A stretch of DNA of 64,000 bases from Craspedostauros australis (GCA_026770025.1 JAMXDE010000004.1:1550001-1614000), one strand, 5' to 3'. Shown: positions 21,191 to 33,323, counted from the first letter of the stretch. The notes: generated by a model not told the origin, from the sequence alone. A program made the numbers and translations.

Positions 21191-24100
21191 ATATCCATGA
21201 GGAAATTCGTCCACGATAAAAGTCCAAAATTGTCTCAGGAGACCAAGCGGATTCGAGGGGTGCCAAAATTGGTCTCCTCAGACCAAAATCAAGCAACGCG
21301 ACGTTTTATCGCGATGGCATTTTCTTCGACCACCTCGACTAAAACTATTTGTTCGCGCTCACTTTTTCCCCCCCTCATATCGTTTTTTCCGATTTCTCAA
21401 CGTCCTGGCATGCCCTCCTGCTTACTATGGCTCAATGCTTCTCCTGGATGCATTGAGCCACTTGCATCTCATCACAGTTCTTCGTATACATACGTTCATT
21501 GCATGCTTATCCACGTCCTCCACGCTCTTCACAGGACATGATCGTTCCGCAGCGTTCTTCCTCTTGCATCACAATGATTTGTGATCACGCCTCTTCACAG
21601 GAACGATACACCACCCTGTATTTGATGGACGTTTGTGTGTTATTACTTTGCTATATGTTACATCTCGACCCATTCCCATGGCTGTACTTTCCTTGTTGAG
21701 CTGCTGCGCGCGTTCGCGGTCGTTGTGGAGTTGTCTCCGAGCGCGTCCGCCGTCTCTGTGGTGCTGGTGAAGTCTCAGCAGGAGTCTGGGATGAGGCTTT
21801 CGCTCGTTTCCTTCCTTGGCTCGATTGGATATCTTTGCTTGTTTGCACTGCTGATGGAGTCTTGCGCTTCCCTCCTTTCCTGTCCGGTTGCTTCGCACTC
21901 CACTCAGTGTAATCCGCCTTGGTCTTCCTTGTCCATGATCTGTTGCTTCCGTGGAGCATTCGGAAACATGTGTTGCTTGCAATGATTCGTTCGTTCGCCT
22001 TCTTTCGTAGATTTGACATTGAGATGCTGGTATGCACTCCATTTGCCTTTCCCCATCTCTTGTGATTTGCAGTGGGAGGCACGCAGGCGAAAAAGTGACA
22101 CTGCATGCACATCCATTTCGTTACAACCCCACATACAACGCAGGGTTTCTTCACGTTTTCACAAAAGATGGGCTCATGGCTGCCCGTGCGGAGACGTCGT
22201 TCGAGCGCAGCCATGGCGGGTGTTGGGGCAGCTGGATTCCCAGACAGCAGGTTCCGGATGCTCTTTCCGTCCCTCTCTTCAGTTTCAACAGTCGGTCTAC
22301 CATCGTAGATTTGATTGTCTGTATCCGAATCTGTGTCTGCTGTGTTGTTGATTGCTCCCTGAATAAACCAGTTTGCGTGTTCGCCGTCATCACCTGCTTC
22401 TCTGTTGCTGCCAGCGGCTTGGGCGACAATGACTCCGAATGCCCCTCGCAATGTTTCCAACGAAACCGAAACACTGCTGCGATGATTCAGCATGTTACGG
22501 TAGGTCTGCAGCACCGTTGCGTTGTCCAGGTCTCTATTCGTGTGAACATCGTCTGTGCAACAGTAGTGCATTAGCTTGTGCAGAAACAGAAGGATGACTT
22601 CCACAATCCGTACCACTGCTTGGCATTGGAAGGTTGCGAATGGCGGCTGCACCTTGTGCTGCCTCATCATCCTGGTCATCAAATCAGAGCCGCCCTTGAA
22701 TGAATTCCAACGGGCTACAAACGATGGAACCAAGGTGTGGACCTTTGGCACCGGCATTGGTAGTTCCTGGCATGCCTTCCATATCATCAATTGGTGGAAT
22801 ACATCCTCTTCTGTCAATGACGCAATGTGTTTCCCCCCGGTTGAGCCCATGTGGGGGTTGCGTTTCGAATTCAGATACTTTCGCAGCGTCTTGCCTGACG
22901 CTGCCTCGCGGGACGCGGCAGTGGAGTGCGCGTATGCAAACTCCAACTTCAGCTCATACAGATTTTGTAGCACGATTCCGTATGATTGAAGTACATTGGG
23001 TTGGAAGTGTGTGGACATTGATCTTATGGTGTTAGCAGTTGCATCACCTGGTGGTAGGAGGAGGTTGGTTCGAGAGGATCAGTGGAGAAAAGCAAGAACA
23101 GTTGGAGTGAGCACCGCGTATCGACTTTTGAAATTCATGGCAGGAGCTCCATCCATTTCATACAAGGACGTACCAATTACAATCATCGCCCCTGTCACCC
23201 CAAAGACGAAGGCATGATGAAGCAGTTGAATCATCTCTGATTTCTTTTCGAATAATGCCCTCCACTTGTCGTCTTGGAGATCCACGAACACATGGCTCTT
23301 TCCCTCTGTCCCATGCTCCCAATCGGCCTTCCGCTGGTGCCGTCTTTCGAGGTCTTCTGTGTCTGTCGTTGCCCGAGTCTTGATCTCCACAACAAAGACT
23401 TCATCGTCGCTGTCGTCCTCTGGATCACCGACGATTGCAAGGAAGTCGACGGAGGCGCGGGCGTATGGTGCATTGGTGTTTCGCACCACCCCCACTTGGT
23501 ATGTTGCCTTCACTTGCCTTCCCTCGCCGCCCACTCCAACACAGTGGAGGGCCTGCTTCATGAGGGGAGCTTCGTTTTTGTGGCCCAGCTTGGCGAGCTT
23601 TCCAGCCTTGCCCCGAACCGACTTCATGAACCACGATTGTAACATGAGAGTCGTGAGGTCGTTGTCAAGCTTGTGCATCCACTCTGAAGTGGTGCTTCCT
23701 GCCTGGAAACTGGATGGATGGTCAGGCTCCTGCTCGATCTCCTTCATTGCCAGGGCAACCAATCTCTCCACAACCTTCTCTCGTGGCATTTTCGTTATGT
23801 TGGTCTTGGGGAGACGAGCCTTGAGGTCTTTCTTGAGGGAGGCGTCGCTGAAGGCCAGGAATCGCCGTCGAACCTTGTCATCATCAGCAAGGATGGTGCG
23901 GAGCATTTTGCATCGTGTGGCTTTGCTTCGCTGGGCCTTGCTGCGGTAAAAAATAGCCATGAGTTCGATGAAGTCTTTGTCTGAGAAGGTATCCTCTTCA
24001 GGGGCATCGTCGCGGAGAGAGGAGAGAAGTGCAATTTCAACATGACGGGAATTGAAGGTGGGAGATGTGAGTTTGGAGTATAAATCAAGTGCGCGCAATC

Positions 24101-26461
24101 TCGCCTTTTCTGCTTGCAATGCTTGGAGGTACTTCGCCTTCCGACCAAGCACGTCATATCCCAAGTAGCGGCCAATGCACTCCCATGCAGGTTGATTGAA
24201 TATGGTGGCGTTGTCAGCATTGCACCACTCTCCGCTTTCAAGCACTTTCTGTATCATGCTGTAGGTGGAGGTGCTCGTGAACGCGAAGCGGCGGTGGACG
24301 AACCACAGATGGTCACCCTGGCCACAGGTGAGTCCATCCACAGGTAGATCCCACATCATGTCTGCCCAACGCTGTTTCACATTCTTGGATGCGGCAGCCA
24401 CAATGCTGGTTGCGCCAAGGGGAGTTTGGGATATGGCAGCTCTGACTGCCGACGAGCGTGTTGGATTGACAGTGCATGTTTGGAAGAAGTGTGGGTAGTG
24501 TGGGGATCTTCGATTGTTCCCATGCTTGTCCTCCACCATGTCTTGGTACTTTTGTTGGTCACTGGCGTTGGTGAGGGTGAGGTCCCACTCAAAGCCACTC
24601 GATCTTGTGGAGAGTGCAAGTACAGTTTGTTCGTTGAGACGGTATCCATAGCATGTCAATTGTCGTTTGCCGATGCTGTTGGTGACAGTGCTATGCACCA
24701 TCCTTGGCCCCTTCCTCCCAATATTCATCTGGAGTGCACCCTTGCCAATGGATGGGCCGAAGGTGAATGGTAGGTATCCAGCTCGCATGTGTGTACCCTC
24801 CAGATTAGCACCCCTGGTAGTGAGGAAGACGGTGGTGCTGCGGCAGTTGTATCCTCAATCTGTCATGAGGGTTAGATTTCGAAAAGAACCATCTGGTTCT
24901 TTTAGTTGGGTGAACAACCGATAGGTGTCGTCATCCAACCCATCTCGGCAAGCAGCCAACCCCACAACAAGTCCAGAAGCAGACTGGACAAGAGTGTTCA
25001 GGGTTAATCTGAAGGAACGCAGAAGACGGAAACGAGACGGAGACCTGGGGTGAGGAATTGTAATATGAAATGGAGATGCCACCCCTCTGCAACAAAACAC
25101 ACAATGCTGTTCGTCACTTACCCATTACGATTTGCATGAGTATGTCTCATGCCAAGCAAATAGCTGCTCTCTGCACGGCTGCTGCAATGGACCTTGTCAT
25201 CATCCAATGTGACGATCCGATTCGGGCAACGATGCCGAAGACAAAGAATCTCAAGTGTCAAGTTGAAAGCACTTTCCAATTCGGTCCAAACAAAGCGATG
25301 GCCATTCCGAGAGACAGGGTTTCCATTACGTCGAATACGATCCCAGAGATTGACGTAGTGCTGTCTGGTGGGAAAGCTGGGAAGTGTGGAAGCGTTGCCG
25401 CCATCGTAGAGCCGACGAACGGTGCCGCCTTCCACCATCTGTGATGTGATGGCATAGAGGAACTCCATGTACTCAGCATATGAGAAACCCAGCTCACTTG
25501 GGCCAAATGCACGGATGAAAATGGGAGATGTGGGGCCCAGCACATCGTGGATCAAGTCATGGGGTGTTGGCACGTATGGTGGAGACCCAGGAGGACTCTT
25601 GGGGAAGCGCTGCAAGACAGCTGTTCGCAGTGAACGAATCTCTTCCTTTGCATGGAGGAGAGCGAGCTTCTGGGCTTCTCCAACAGTCACTTTTGTTGCA
25701 TGCTCGTAGGCCGAGAGCACCTTCCACTCCACAGAGATCTCCCTACTCCCCTTCTTCGGAGGGAGGACGATGCGATGGCTGTAGCCAGGAAGCGAGCACG
25801 GTTGGACTCCAAAATCGCCAACAGGATCTGGAGGCACCGCTGTAGGCACCGCACCTTCGTCATCACTGTTGACACAGATGCCATCTCCTTCTTCTTCATG
25901 GGTGTGTTTGCCTGCATCACCCATTCCATCATCCAAAACTTGTCCAAAGGGATGAAGCTGCTGGGATGGAGAGACATTGCCATGGCCGGTTGTTGCAAGT
26001 GGAGTGGAAGCTGTGGGCAAGTCGTCATTGGCATTGGGAGCATCAGGCGGAAGAGAAGATGCCATGATGAAGTTGACGTATCGAAGAAGGCAAGCTGGAA
26101 GAAGAAGGCAGTATGGGGGATGCTGCGAATGATAAGCAAGGAGGTGCGAGGTTGATGATGGGATGAAATGAACCACAGCAGGCAAGGAGGTTGGAGAGGG
26201 AGGGTTGTTGCCATCTGGAGGAAAGCGAAGAAACAATGACGATGAAGAAAATCTTGGAGGAGGAGATGTCAGAACGAAGAGCTGGCAGAGTTTCTTTTAG
26301 TCAAAGTATTCGACCGCAAAATCCTATCGTGGAGATTTATCACGTGGAACTGAAAATTGTCTCCTCAGACCGGATTTTGGCGAACCTCCGGGTAACTTTG
26401 TCTCCTGAGCCCAAAATGGCCATTTTTGGTCTCCCCAGACAGAATCTGTCCTCATGGATAT
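21191..26461. mobile_element. DNA transposon with DDE/PD-(D/E)XK-like transposase
   Basis: Inverted termini of ~110 bp: the left reads ATATCCATGAGGA inward from 21191, the right reads the complement ending at 26461. Both termini contain internal TTGTCTCAGGAGAC- and GGTCTCCTCAGACC-like words. The outermost ATAT on each side is best read as a 4 bp target duplication, giving an element of 21195-26457. It holds one long minus-strand transposase gene (21651-26065). It has no close neighbour of its type in this window. Confidence 0.75.
21651..26065 (-). pseudogene. Composite transposase: DDE-like region plus PD-(D/E)XK-like module
   Basis: Exon 1 is 26065-25122 and exon 2 is 25086-21651, across a 35 bp GTAAGT...CAG intron that keeps the frame, for ~1459 codons. 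Two in-frame TGA codons (24855-24857 and 23079-23081) interrupt it, each one step from CGA. The first sits where a D-R-G-Y motif would be expected (LMTD, stop, GYNC), so it is probably inactive. An RNase H-like fold is suggested by VTLDDDKVH (D288-290) and LMTD (D391). Residues ~819-935 carry a PD-(D/E)XK-like set: E in GHKNEAPLM, D862 in SVDFLAIV, E882-K884 in VVEIKTR and Q935 in EMIQLLHH, in the order seen in YqaJ-type nucleases. Next come a WNSFKGGSDLMTRM motif, a Cys cluster (CVVC...CMQC) and a basic tail. The superfamily is unassigned, perhaps a distant piggyBac relative. Confidence 0.6.
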
Positions 26462-26957
26462 GAGCCCCCCGAGTGAGTCGACCACTCGTTTGAAACGGGC
26501 ATTCTAACTTTTCATCTTTGATATCCAAACCAAGCACATATTCGTAATCCTTATAATCTTCTTACAAATAATTAACCGATAGATTTTTGATGTATATCCT
26601 TTTTTAAGTTTTATGGATCGATCTATATGTTCATTCTAGTCGCGTGGATCCAACAGCACAAAACCCGTTGTTTTTCGCCGAAGGTTCTATGCTGTTCTCA
26701 CGCATTTATCGTGAGGTGATCAGTCACGGACTTGCTTCCGAAGGTCTCAGTCGTTTGGTACGCGTTAATTACACGTTAGCATGTGGCACCTGATTCCACA
26801 TTCTGCTCGTCACAAAACACATGACACAAAACACATCACACAAAACACATCATCTCCATCATTTCACAAAATCGCGCCACACTTTGGCTCCATTCACAAC
26901 TGTCCTCGCCAATGCCCGGCACACTCGCCCTTTCGCTCCATGCCCGTTCTCGTCAGA

Positions 26958-27022
26958 CTAGTAGTAGCAGTAGTAGTAGTAGTAGTAGTCGTAGTAGTTG
27001 TTGTTGTTGTTGTTGTTGTTGT
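26958..27022 (+). repeat. Trinucleotide microsatellite
   Basis: A GTA(n) run passes into a GTT(n) run ~115 bp before the transposase ATG at 27137. It lies in the leader or promoter of that gene and is likely variable in length. Confidence 0.9.
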
Positions 27023-27136
27023 CAACGAATGGTCCACCCATCATCGCATGCTCTCCTTTCGTCACTTCGTCCTCCACCAGTGCACACCATCACATCGAAC
27101 TAGCAAACAGCACTACTCTACAGCAACAACTACATC

Positions 27137-30100
27137 ATGCCTCTCTCTACCACCCCCAAGGCCCTCTCCAAGGATGCCAACCCCTCCCCCAGTAAGAAAC
27201 CACGTGCTCACCCTGTGTCTGCTCCCTTCGATTCGAAGGGATTCCTGTTGCCGACTGCAGAGCAACTGTTGCCCGACAAGCCGTCCGCTACGTTGAGGAA
27301 GCAGAGCACCATCACGCGAGTGATGGATGTGAAGCCGATGCATGCAGCGGATGGCAACCTCGTCCCGAACGGTATGCATGCGCACGCTCGCGAGCTGCAC
27401 GTGTACGTTCACATCCTCGACAACAACGGATGCGTCTACGACGACTCCCACGTCGAGGTGCGTTCGGAGGGACGAGGTGTCGGCGATGGGACTTCGGTGA
27501 GCGTTATCGTGAACGCGCCACCCCCGCCTGCTGCAGCTGACGTTGCATCACCTGTCGCGCCGACCCCACCAGCGAGGATTCCTCGTCGCTGCAATGCTGT
27601 TGTTGCTGGGGGCTACGCAGATGCCTCTAGCGATAGCGACAGCGCGTACGAGGACAACGGCAAGGAGCAACGAACACGTGCCAGCAGGAACAGGAGAGGA
27701 GGCCAGTTCGGGTACGATCCGGAAGAGGCGGGAAACTGGAGGCGTGATGCCATCGTCGATGTGATTGCAGTGCTAAGATCTAACCTAGATCCAGAACTGT
27801 TGCACCACATGCCCAAAAAAGGATTCGTTCTTGCAGGCACACACGATCGGACCATCTGGAGCTATGTGAAACAGATGTGGAGTGTCCTATCGTCTGCACT
27901 TTGGACTGTCCTGCTCCCAGAGGAGGGCATGCCAACTCGTCAGATGGAACAGGTACTTACATACATACGCGGCAACGTGGAGCTTCCTCCTGTGATGTTG
28001 GCATCTAACCTCTACACCCTGGGTTTGCTTGGAGAATCCGAATCATCCCGCACGGTGAGAGCTGCTTTGGCCGTGTCTGCGCCGCACGCACTGTGCACTA
28101 CTATCCTGGAAAGGCATGCACATGGACTATCGGAGGAACAGAAGGCGCGCATGCTCCCCAAACGCGACATCGTCACGCAAAGCCAGGCAAGCACCTTGCG
28201 CCGCTACTATGACATGTTGAGTCATGGCGAAAGCATCCCTCCAAAGGTTCTCCAGTATCGCGTGCGTGCTTGCGATCTGTCTGCTGTGGCATCGTTCCTT
28301 GTGACCACCGCTACGTACAAGGCAGGCCTGAGTCACACGGTACAGTACGGAGGCGCCAAATTTGAAAATGTCCCCGTGTTCGATCGAGGAAGCACGACTA
28401 TCGAACAACTATTCGGCATGTACACATCAACGACCAACAGCCCAGTGGGAATGCCTGCGTTCACCACCATGACCCACCTACTCACGCGCAAAAGCAAGAT
28501 CAAGACGGGCCTTTCTTCCTTCGAGAGCTACTTCTGGATGGCGACGGAGAAACTCAAACAGGCAATTTCGCGCCTAGTAGACCTCCTGAAGGCTAAGTAT
28601 GAAGCAGACGAGGAGGAACAAAACGATGCCAATGACAAGAGCGACAGCGACAATGACGAGCCAGATGACGTCATCGCACCACATGCGCGCACAGCCGATT
28701 CTCTCTTGCATGCACTCGAACTGCTTGTTGTGTTCCTCAAATGGGAGTTCACCGCCTCTCACATGCAGCTTCAGTGTGATGATCCAATGCACTCGGCCAC
28801 GTTCGCTCTCACCACCAAAAAGGAGAAGAAGAAGGCACCATCCACATCAACCAATCAACGCAAACCACGCACCAACAAGCACAAGCGCAAGAAGACCAAT
28901 CTCAAAAGCGACACGCCAACCATCACAAATGACATTCCAGTGGTCACAACAAACGAACAACCGCGTAAAGTATGCAACCGTTGTGGATCAGCAATGCGAT
29001 TTGTGAATGATCGTTTTGTCCCATTCGTCGAAATGCTTAAGGACAATGAACTCGCAGAACACAAGGACGAATTGCAATCAATGCTCGCGGCGGCGCCGGG
29101 ATTCGCCAACGAAATTGTTAACTACATGGCTCACAAAGTGCGTGCAAAAGTTCAATTCCGACAAATCGCCTTTTATCAATCCGAACTCAATGATAAGCCT
29201 GAAAGAGCCTATGTGGTACTTGACCATAAGCAAAAAATTCTACCGACAGGCCAAAGCGAAGCCCAACAAGAATATTGGGGGAAGAAGGGAATGTCACTGC
29301 TTGGGGCGATGGTCATCACGTGTCGCAATGACATTTTTACTTATCAGTTCATCGACATTGTGGTCGGCGGAAGACCGACACAAGACACACTTCAAGTTGG
29401 TGGACTACTTGACATCCTGCAAAAAACGGTCAAAGACATTCTCCCATCCGTGACTGAAATCATCCTACAGAGCGATAACGCTTGTTGCTTCGCCAGTCAC
29501 GAGCACATCGCGCTCATCACATCGGTACTCAACAAGAACCTTGCGACACGAAAGGCGGCCAAAATCATCGCGTGGATTTACACGGAGGCCCAAACTGGTA
29601 AGAGCATGCTGGACACCCACTTCGCGTACATCACACGTGTACTGCGAAAATACGTGCAAAGTGGACGCAACATCAAGACCCCGTTCCAACTCTTCCTCGC
29701 GCTCCAAGCCGGTGACATCGCAGGTACCACCACGGTACTTGCCAACGCGTCGTCCCTCCAAGGCAACATCACCACGCTTCCTGGCGCACCAAAACGACGA
29801 TTCCGCGCGAACGGACAACAGGTACGTCAGACTCACGAGGTGAAGTATGACGATGACCAGGCGCGGTTGGTGGCTGCATCTGGCATCACGGAAGACGTCG
29901 TTGTGAAGAGCGCTGAATGGGACGGCTGGATCATCAACCAGCTGGGCGTTGTCGCTGTTCACACACACAAGTCCGACAAGCTGCCGATAACGTCCGAATC
30001 GTTCAGGAAGACGGACAAGACGCGAAAACTCGGGCGCACAGCGGCGGAGAGCAAGGCAATTGTGTTCGGCAAAGTCCTCCAAGTCGCACAACGATGTCTG

Positions 30101-30658
30101 CCGTCCGACAACACCGCGGAGTTGAAGGACAAGACCGCCGAAACTGAACACCCACCACTCGCAGTGCCAGGCTGGGCGAGCAAAACCGTACGGATCAACG
30201 CGAAACTACCAGACTACATCGCGGACAAATTGAAGGACATCAGTGAAGCGTCTGCGAAGGACCCGAAAAACAGACCATCCGAACACGAAGCACACGAACA
30301 ATTGATGGCCAACGAAAGAACCAAAACTGACTGGTACGTACAACTGCACGCAAATCCCATGCGCGTGAAAGCGTCGCTGTCTGCAGCGTACAACGCGAAA
30401 CAACGCAAGGACAAGAAGCAGGCCGCTCTCATCAAGGCGGAAACCAACACCAACACCAACCCAACAAGCACAGCAGCAGCATCTGTAATCGTGGCAACCC
30501 CCAATGCGCCAGCTGCAACAGAGGAGGAACGAAGAGAAGAAGCGTTGTGGAGAGAGGAAGAGGAATTGGAGAATCAGAGGTGGTGTGATGCTCACACAGT
30601 GAAGGTGAATGCAGAAAGTGAGGCTGTGTTGGATGATGATGGCACGAAAATTTTGTGA
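27137..30658 (+). CDS. DD36E-type transposase, 1173 residues, uninterrupted
   Basis: The only large gene of the 26462-32506 transposon and presumably its transposase. Residues 1-200 are Pro/Ser/Lys-rich. A helical part with FFxLF-poor, acidic inserts (EEEQNDANDKSDSDNDEPDD) runs to ~560, followed by a Lys/Thr-rich linker. CNRCG (~614) and an upstream C/H group could bind zinc. The catalytic core reads D696 (VVLDHKQKIL), D780 (LQSDNACCF) and E817 (YTEAQTGKSMLDTHF), so 36 residues lie between the second D and E, as in many DDE enzymes. FGKKG/WGKKG and QSDNA motifs remind me of an unnamed transposase-like family in other eukaryotes, but I cannot assign a superfamily. The C-terminus is Lys/Glu-rich. 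The frame is whole and the TIRs are good, so the element could be recent. Confidence 0.75.
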   Translation: MPLSTTPKALSKDANPSPSKKPRAHPVSAPFDSKGFLLPTAEQLLPDKPSATLRKQSTITRVMDVKPMHAADGNLVPNGMHAHARELHVYVHILDNNGCVYDDSHVEVRSEGRGVGDGTSVSVIVNAPPPPAAADVASPVAPTPPARIPRRCNAVVAGGYADASSDSDSAYEDNGKEQRTRASRNRRGGQFGYDPEEAGNWRRDAIVDVIAVLRSNLDPELLHHMPKKGFVLAGTHDRTIWSYVKQMWSVLSSALWTVLLPEEGMPTRQMEQVLTYIRGNVELPPVMLASNLYTLGLLGESESSRTVRAALAVSAPHALCTTILERHAHGLSEEQKARMLPKRDIVTQSQASTLRRYYDMLSHGESIPPKVLQYRVRACDLSAVASFLVTTATYKAGLSHTVQYGGAKFENVPVFDRGSTTIEQLFGMYTSTTNSPVGMPAFTTMTHLLTRKSKIKTGLSSFESYFWMATEKLKQAISRLVDLLKAKYEADEEEQNDANDKSDSDNDEPDDVIAPHARTADSLLHALELLVVFLKWEFTASHMQLQCDDPMHSATFALTTKKEKKKAPSTSTNQRKPRTNKHKRKKTNLKSDTPTITNDIPVVTTNEQPRKVCNRCGSAMRFVNDRFVPFVEMLKDNELAEHKDELQSMLAAAPGFANEIVNYMAHKVRAKVQFRQIAFYQSELNDKPERAYVVLDHKQKILPTGQSEAQQEYWGKKGMSLLGAMVITCRNDIFTYQFIDIVVGGRPTQDTLQVGGLLDILQKTVKDILPSVTEIILQSDNACCFASHEHIALITSVLNKNLATRKAAKIIAWIYTEAQTGKSMLDTHFAYITRVLRKYVQSGRNIKTPFQLFLALQAGDIAGTTTVLANASSLQGNITTLPGAPKRRFRANGQQVRQTHEVKYDDDQARLVAASGITEDVVVKSAEWDGWIINQLGVVAVHTHKSDKLPITSESFRKTDKTRKLGRTAAESKAIVFGKVLQVAQRCLPSDNTAELKDKTAETEHPPLAVPGWASKTVRINAKLPDYIADKLKDISEASAKDPKNRPSEHEAHEQLMANERTKTDWYVQLHANPMRVKASLSAAYNAKQRKDKKQAALIKAETNTNTNPTSTAAASVIVATPNAPAATEEERREEALWREEEELENQRWCDAHTVKVNAESEAVLDDDGTKIL

Positions 30659-32327
30659 GGGGTGTGCATCACCGCGATAACACGAGTTGTGGAGTTTCGT
30701 GGGTGCCCGGTCAGGCTAATAAAACTAGTCTAGAGGTCATCCAAAAACACATCCAAACATCTGCTTATCATGCTATATCTCAACAACATATCGCTTAAAA
30801 TTAAAACTAAACATTTCATTCAGACGCCTGACTAGTGTTTATACAGAATATCGAAGTTAAATTGACAAAGAAATTATTTTTAGTGTCATGTTGGTCCACC
30901 ACACAGTTGTGTGGTGGATTCACAAAATTCTCGACCAAGCAATGTTGCCCTCCAATCAGCACCCATGATCATCATCATCATCCTGGTATTTTGGCAAACT
31001 GCGCACCACAATGGTTTGGTATACTCTCCATCTATCCACTCCATGAAGCTTGGCCACAGATACCCACATGACATGGCCCAAAGTGTCCCTGCAGTGAAAA
31101 AGAGCGTTGTCAAAAAACCATTCACAATCTGGATGCGGCGCGGATACGGATACATACCTCATTCATCCGATCCTTGCAGCCCCTCCACGTGATCCTCGTG
31201 CATTCTCATACTCCCTGGCGACACGCTGATGCATCCATAATGGGCGCGGCATTTGTGCTCCCAAAGATACACCTCCATTTGGTGATGCCATTGAATTTTT
31301 GGGGCACCCACCACCAACGACCATTCGACGGATATGGTGGGGTGCCGCCTCTTGTAGACCGTCTCCGCGACGGACACTTCGCGAGGTGGATCTTCGGGCG
31401 ATGTCGCACGCATCTTGTATGGGTGGCTTGGTGATTGTGTGAGTTGGCGATGGTGCCCTGCACAGCCAAAGCCACATGATGGAAGCCCCACGACACACCG
31501 CGAAAACTCTTGCCCTCCACTTTTTCCTCCGCGCGGAGGCCTTCCCGGTCCTCCCCGAGCCTGAAACTTCGTGGGAATCTTGGTCTTGGCCTCTTGGAGC
31601 CATCCTGCCCATCCATAGGCGTTGGGGTGGGTTGTGGATGGAGTACACCGGCCATATGCAACGAGGCAATCTGGTGCGAAATTGTGACGTTTGATCTGGG
31701 GCCTGCGACGGCCCCAAATCAAGCGCTCTCGCGACCCCCTCTCGTCCACCCACCAACGGATGCATCGCGGTGACGGCGATGTGCTTGGATTTGTCATTGG
31801 ACCGCTGGTTGGTGCGGCGCAGTGATTGCCGTTGGACGGCCATTGTGGCGTTTTTTGGTGTTCCGCCATTGTCATGTTGTTGTTTTTGGAGTCTGGCACT
31901 CTCAACCAGTCGGACATAATGGGGGATAAGGTAATTGCAAACACCTAACCAAATGCACGAAAAAAGCATGACACAAAACACTTCCGGAGTACCAATGCAA
32001 CTCGACCATTCCGTCACGAAGAAACGTGGCTGATGCTGCTTCACATCGTGCTGTGATTGGTGGCTCATGACGCAGCAGCCAGTCTGGTGACGTAGATGAC
32101 GGATCAGACAAGCACAGGGTAGAATGGATGTAAACGCGAACTCGCCGCTTCTCCCCAAACTCTACAACTAGCGCTATCGCGGACGGGGCGTTGGATGCTC
32201 TGATCGGAACACCTCAAAAAGAGACTAAACAATTCAAAATGGGAACAACGTCGCTGAAACGAAGAACAGCAAAGGGTTAAATTGGATCGATGTAGTCGTA
32301 GGCGAAAGGCTGAAACCCGAGAGAGAT
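30659..32327. other. 3' part of transposon; possible minus-strand second ORF
   Basis: Between the transposase stop and the right TIR. Two overlapping minus-strand frames are open (31159-31944 and 31163-32158, up to 331 codons), rich in Arg/Pro/Gly and Trp, with a GTATGT donor-like site at the end. They may be an accessory gene or a by-product of composition; no domain is recognisable. Nothing else is seen. Confidence 0.35.
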
Positions 32328-32533
32328 CGAAAATTGCGCATATCCATCGGTCCGTAAAACTTAAAATAGGATCTAACTAAAAAATGTAATGGTTAATTAT
32401 TTGTATTAGACCTACAAGGATTACGAATATGTGGTTGGTTAGTATGTAGGAGAGAAAATTTCTGGAGGTCCGTTTCAAACGAGTGGTCGACTCACTCGGG
32501 GGGCTCATATCGTTTCAGAATCCTCTCTCCGAG

Positions 32534-33323
32534 TGTCAGGAATCGAGGGTGCGACTATGTCGTATTATCCTAGATTGCCGCACCTCCCATAATACCAAAA
32601 TTAGACTGACCGATCTATCAAAGTCGGACACGCTCCCAAGTCCATTGTGGACCTCCTCCTCTGTGTGTCAAGAGTATGACGGACGACGGACAGACTAATC
32701 GTGAGACATGGTTTGAGTGGATTGACGAACTGGCATGGCGAACGATGGATGTGAAAGAGAGACCGGAACACCGAAGTGTTCCAAACATGAGGGTTGACTG
32801 GTTAACCTGAAACATCTATGCGAATGCGCTATCACGGTTGAGTCGCTCGGAACCCAGAACATGATTACGTGACTGACAGAGAACCAGCGAAGGAGAACAA
32901 AGCGCGGACTGGAACAGCATCGAAGGACTGGACTGATCGTGCCAGAACTCCATGTTCTGAGCAAGTGTGATTGTTGGTGAACACGTGAGAAGAGTGAGTG
33001 AACAATACGGAAGAGTACACTGAATGAGTGAATGGATGCCTGATGAGAAGAGAGTGAATCGAGCATCAGCATGTATGCGCCTCAGGAGTGTAGACCAATC
33101 TCTCAACAGCTGAGCATGATGAAATGCACTTGTCATGAGCAATGAAATGTGCATGACGGAGAGAGTCTGTAATGATGATCATGAGGGGCAACTACAGAAG
33201 GCCATCAGCATCATCATGGGCAAACGAGTTGACGATTTGAGAAAGGAGTATGTTGTTCTCACAGTTCTAAAACGGTAAAGTTTAATAAGCATTAGACTCT
33301 ACTATAACCCCGGATTTCCAACA
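32534..33323 (+). repeat. 5' LTR of young Copia element
   Basis: 790 bp, with TG...CA ends. Same length as the copy at 39287-40076 and almost identical to it. Confidence 0.93.

Larger units (their letters stand above)
26462..32506. mobile_element. DNA transposon with ~180 bp TIRs and ATAT target site
   Basis: Terminal inverted repeats at 26462-26640 and 32328-32506 begin GAGCCCCCCGAGTGAG and stay similar for ~180 bp, including CACATATTCGTAATCCTT and AAATAATTAACC. ATAT flanks both ends (26458-26461 and 32507-32510). The element is ~6.0 kb and carries one large uninterrupted transposase gene (27137-30658). It inserted exactly at the right-hand ATAT of the preceding transposon. Confidence 0.85.

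Noticed and set aside
31159-32158. Long minus-strand open frames inside the 6 kb transposon
   Set aside because: Two frames overlap almost fully with odd Arg/Pro/Gly composition and no recognised motif; probably a composition effect, so mentioned only as a weak possibility.
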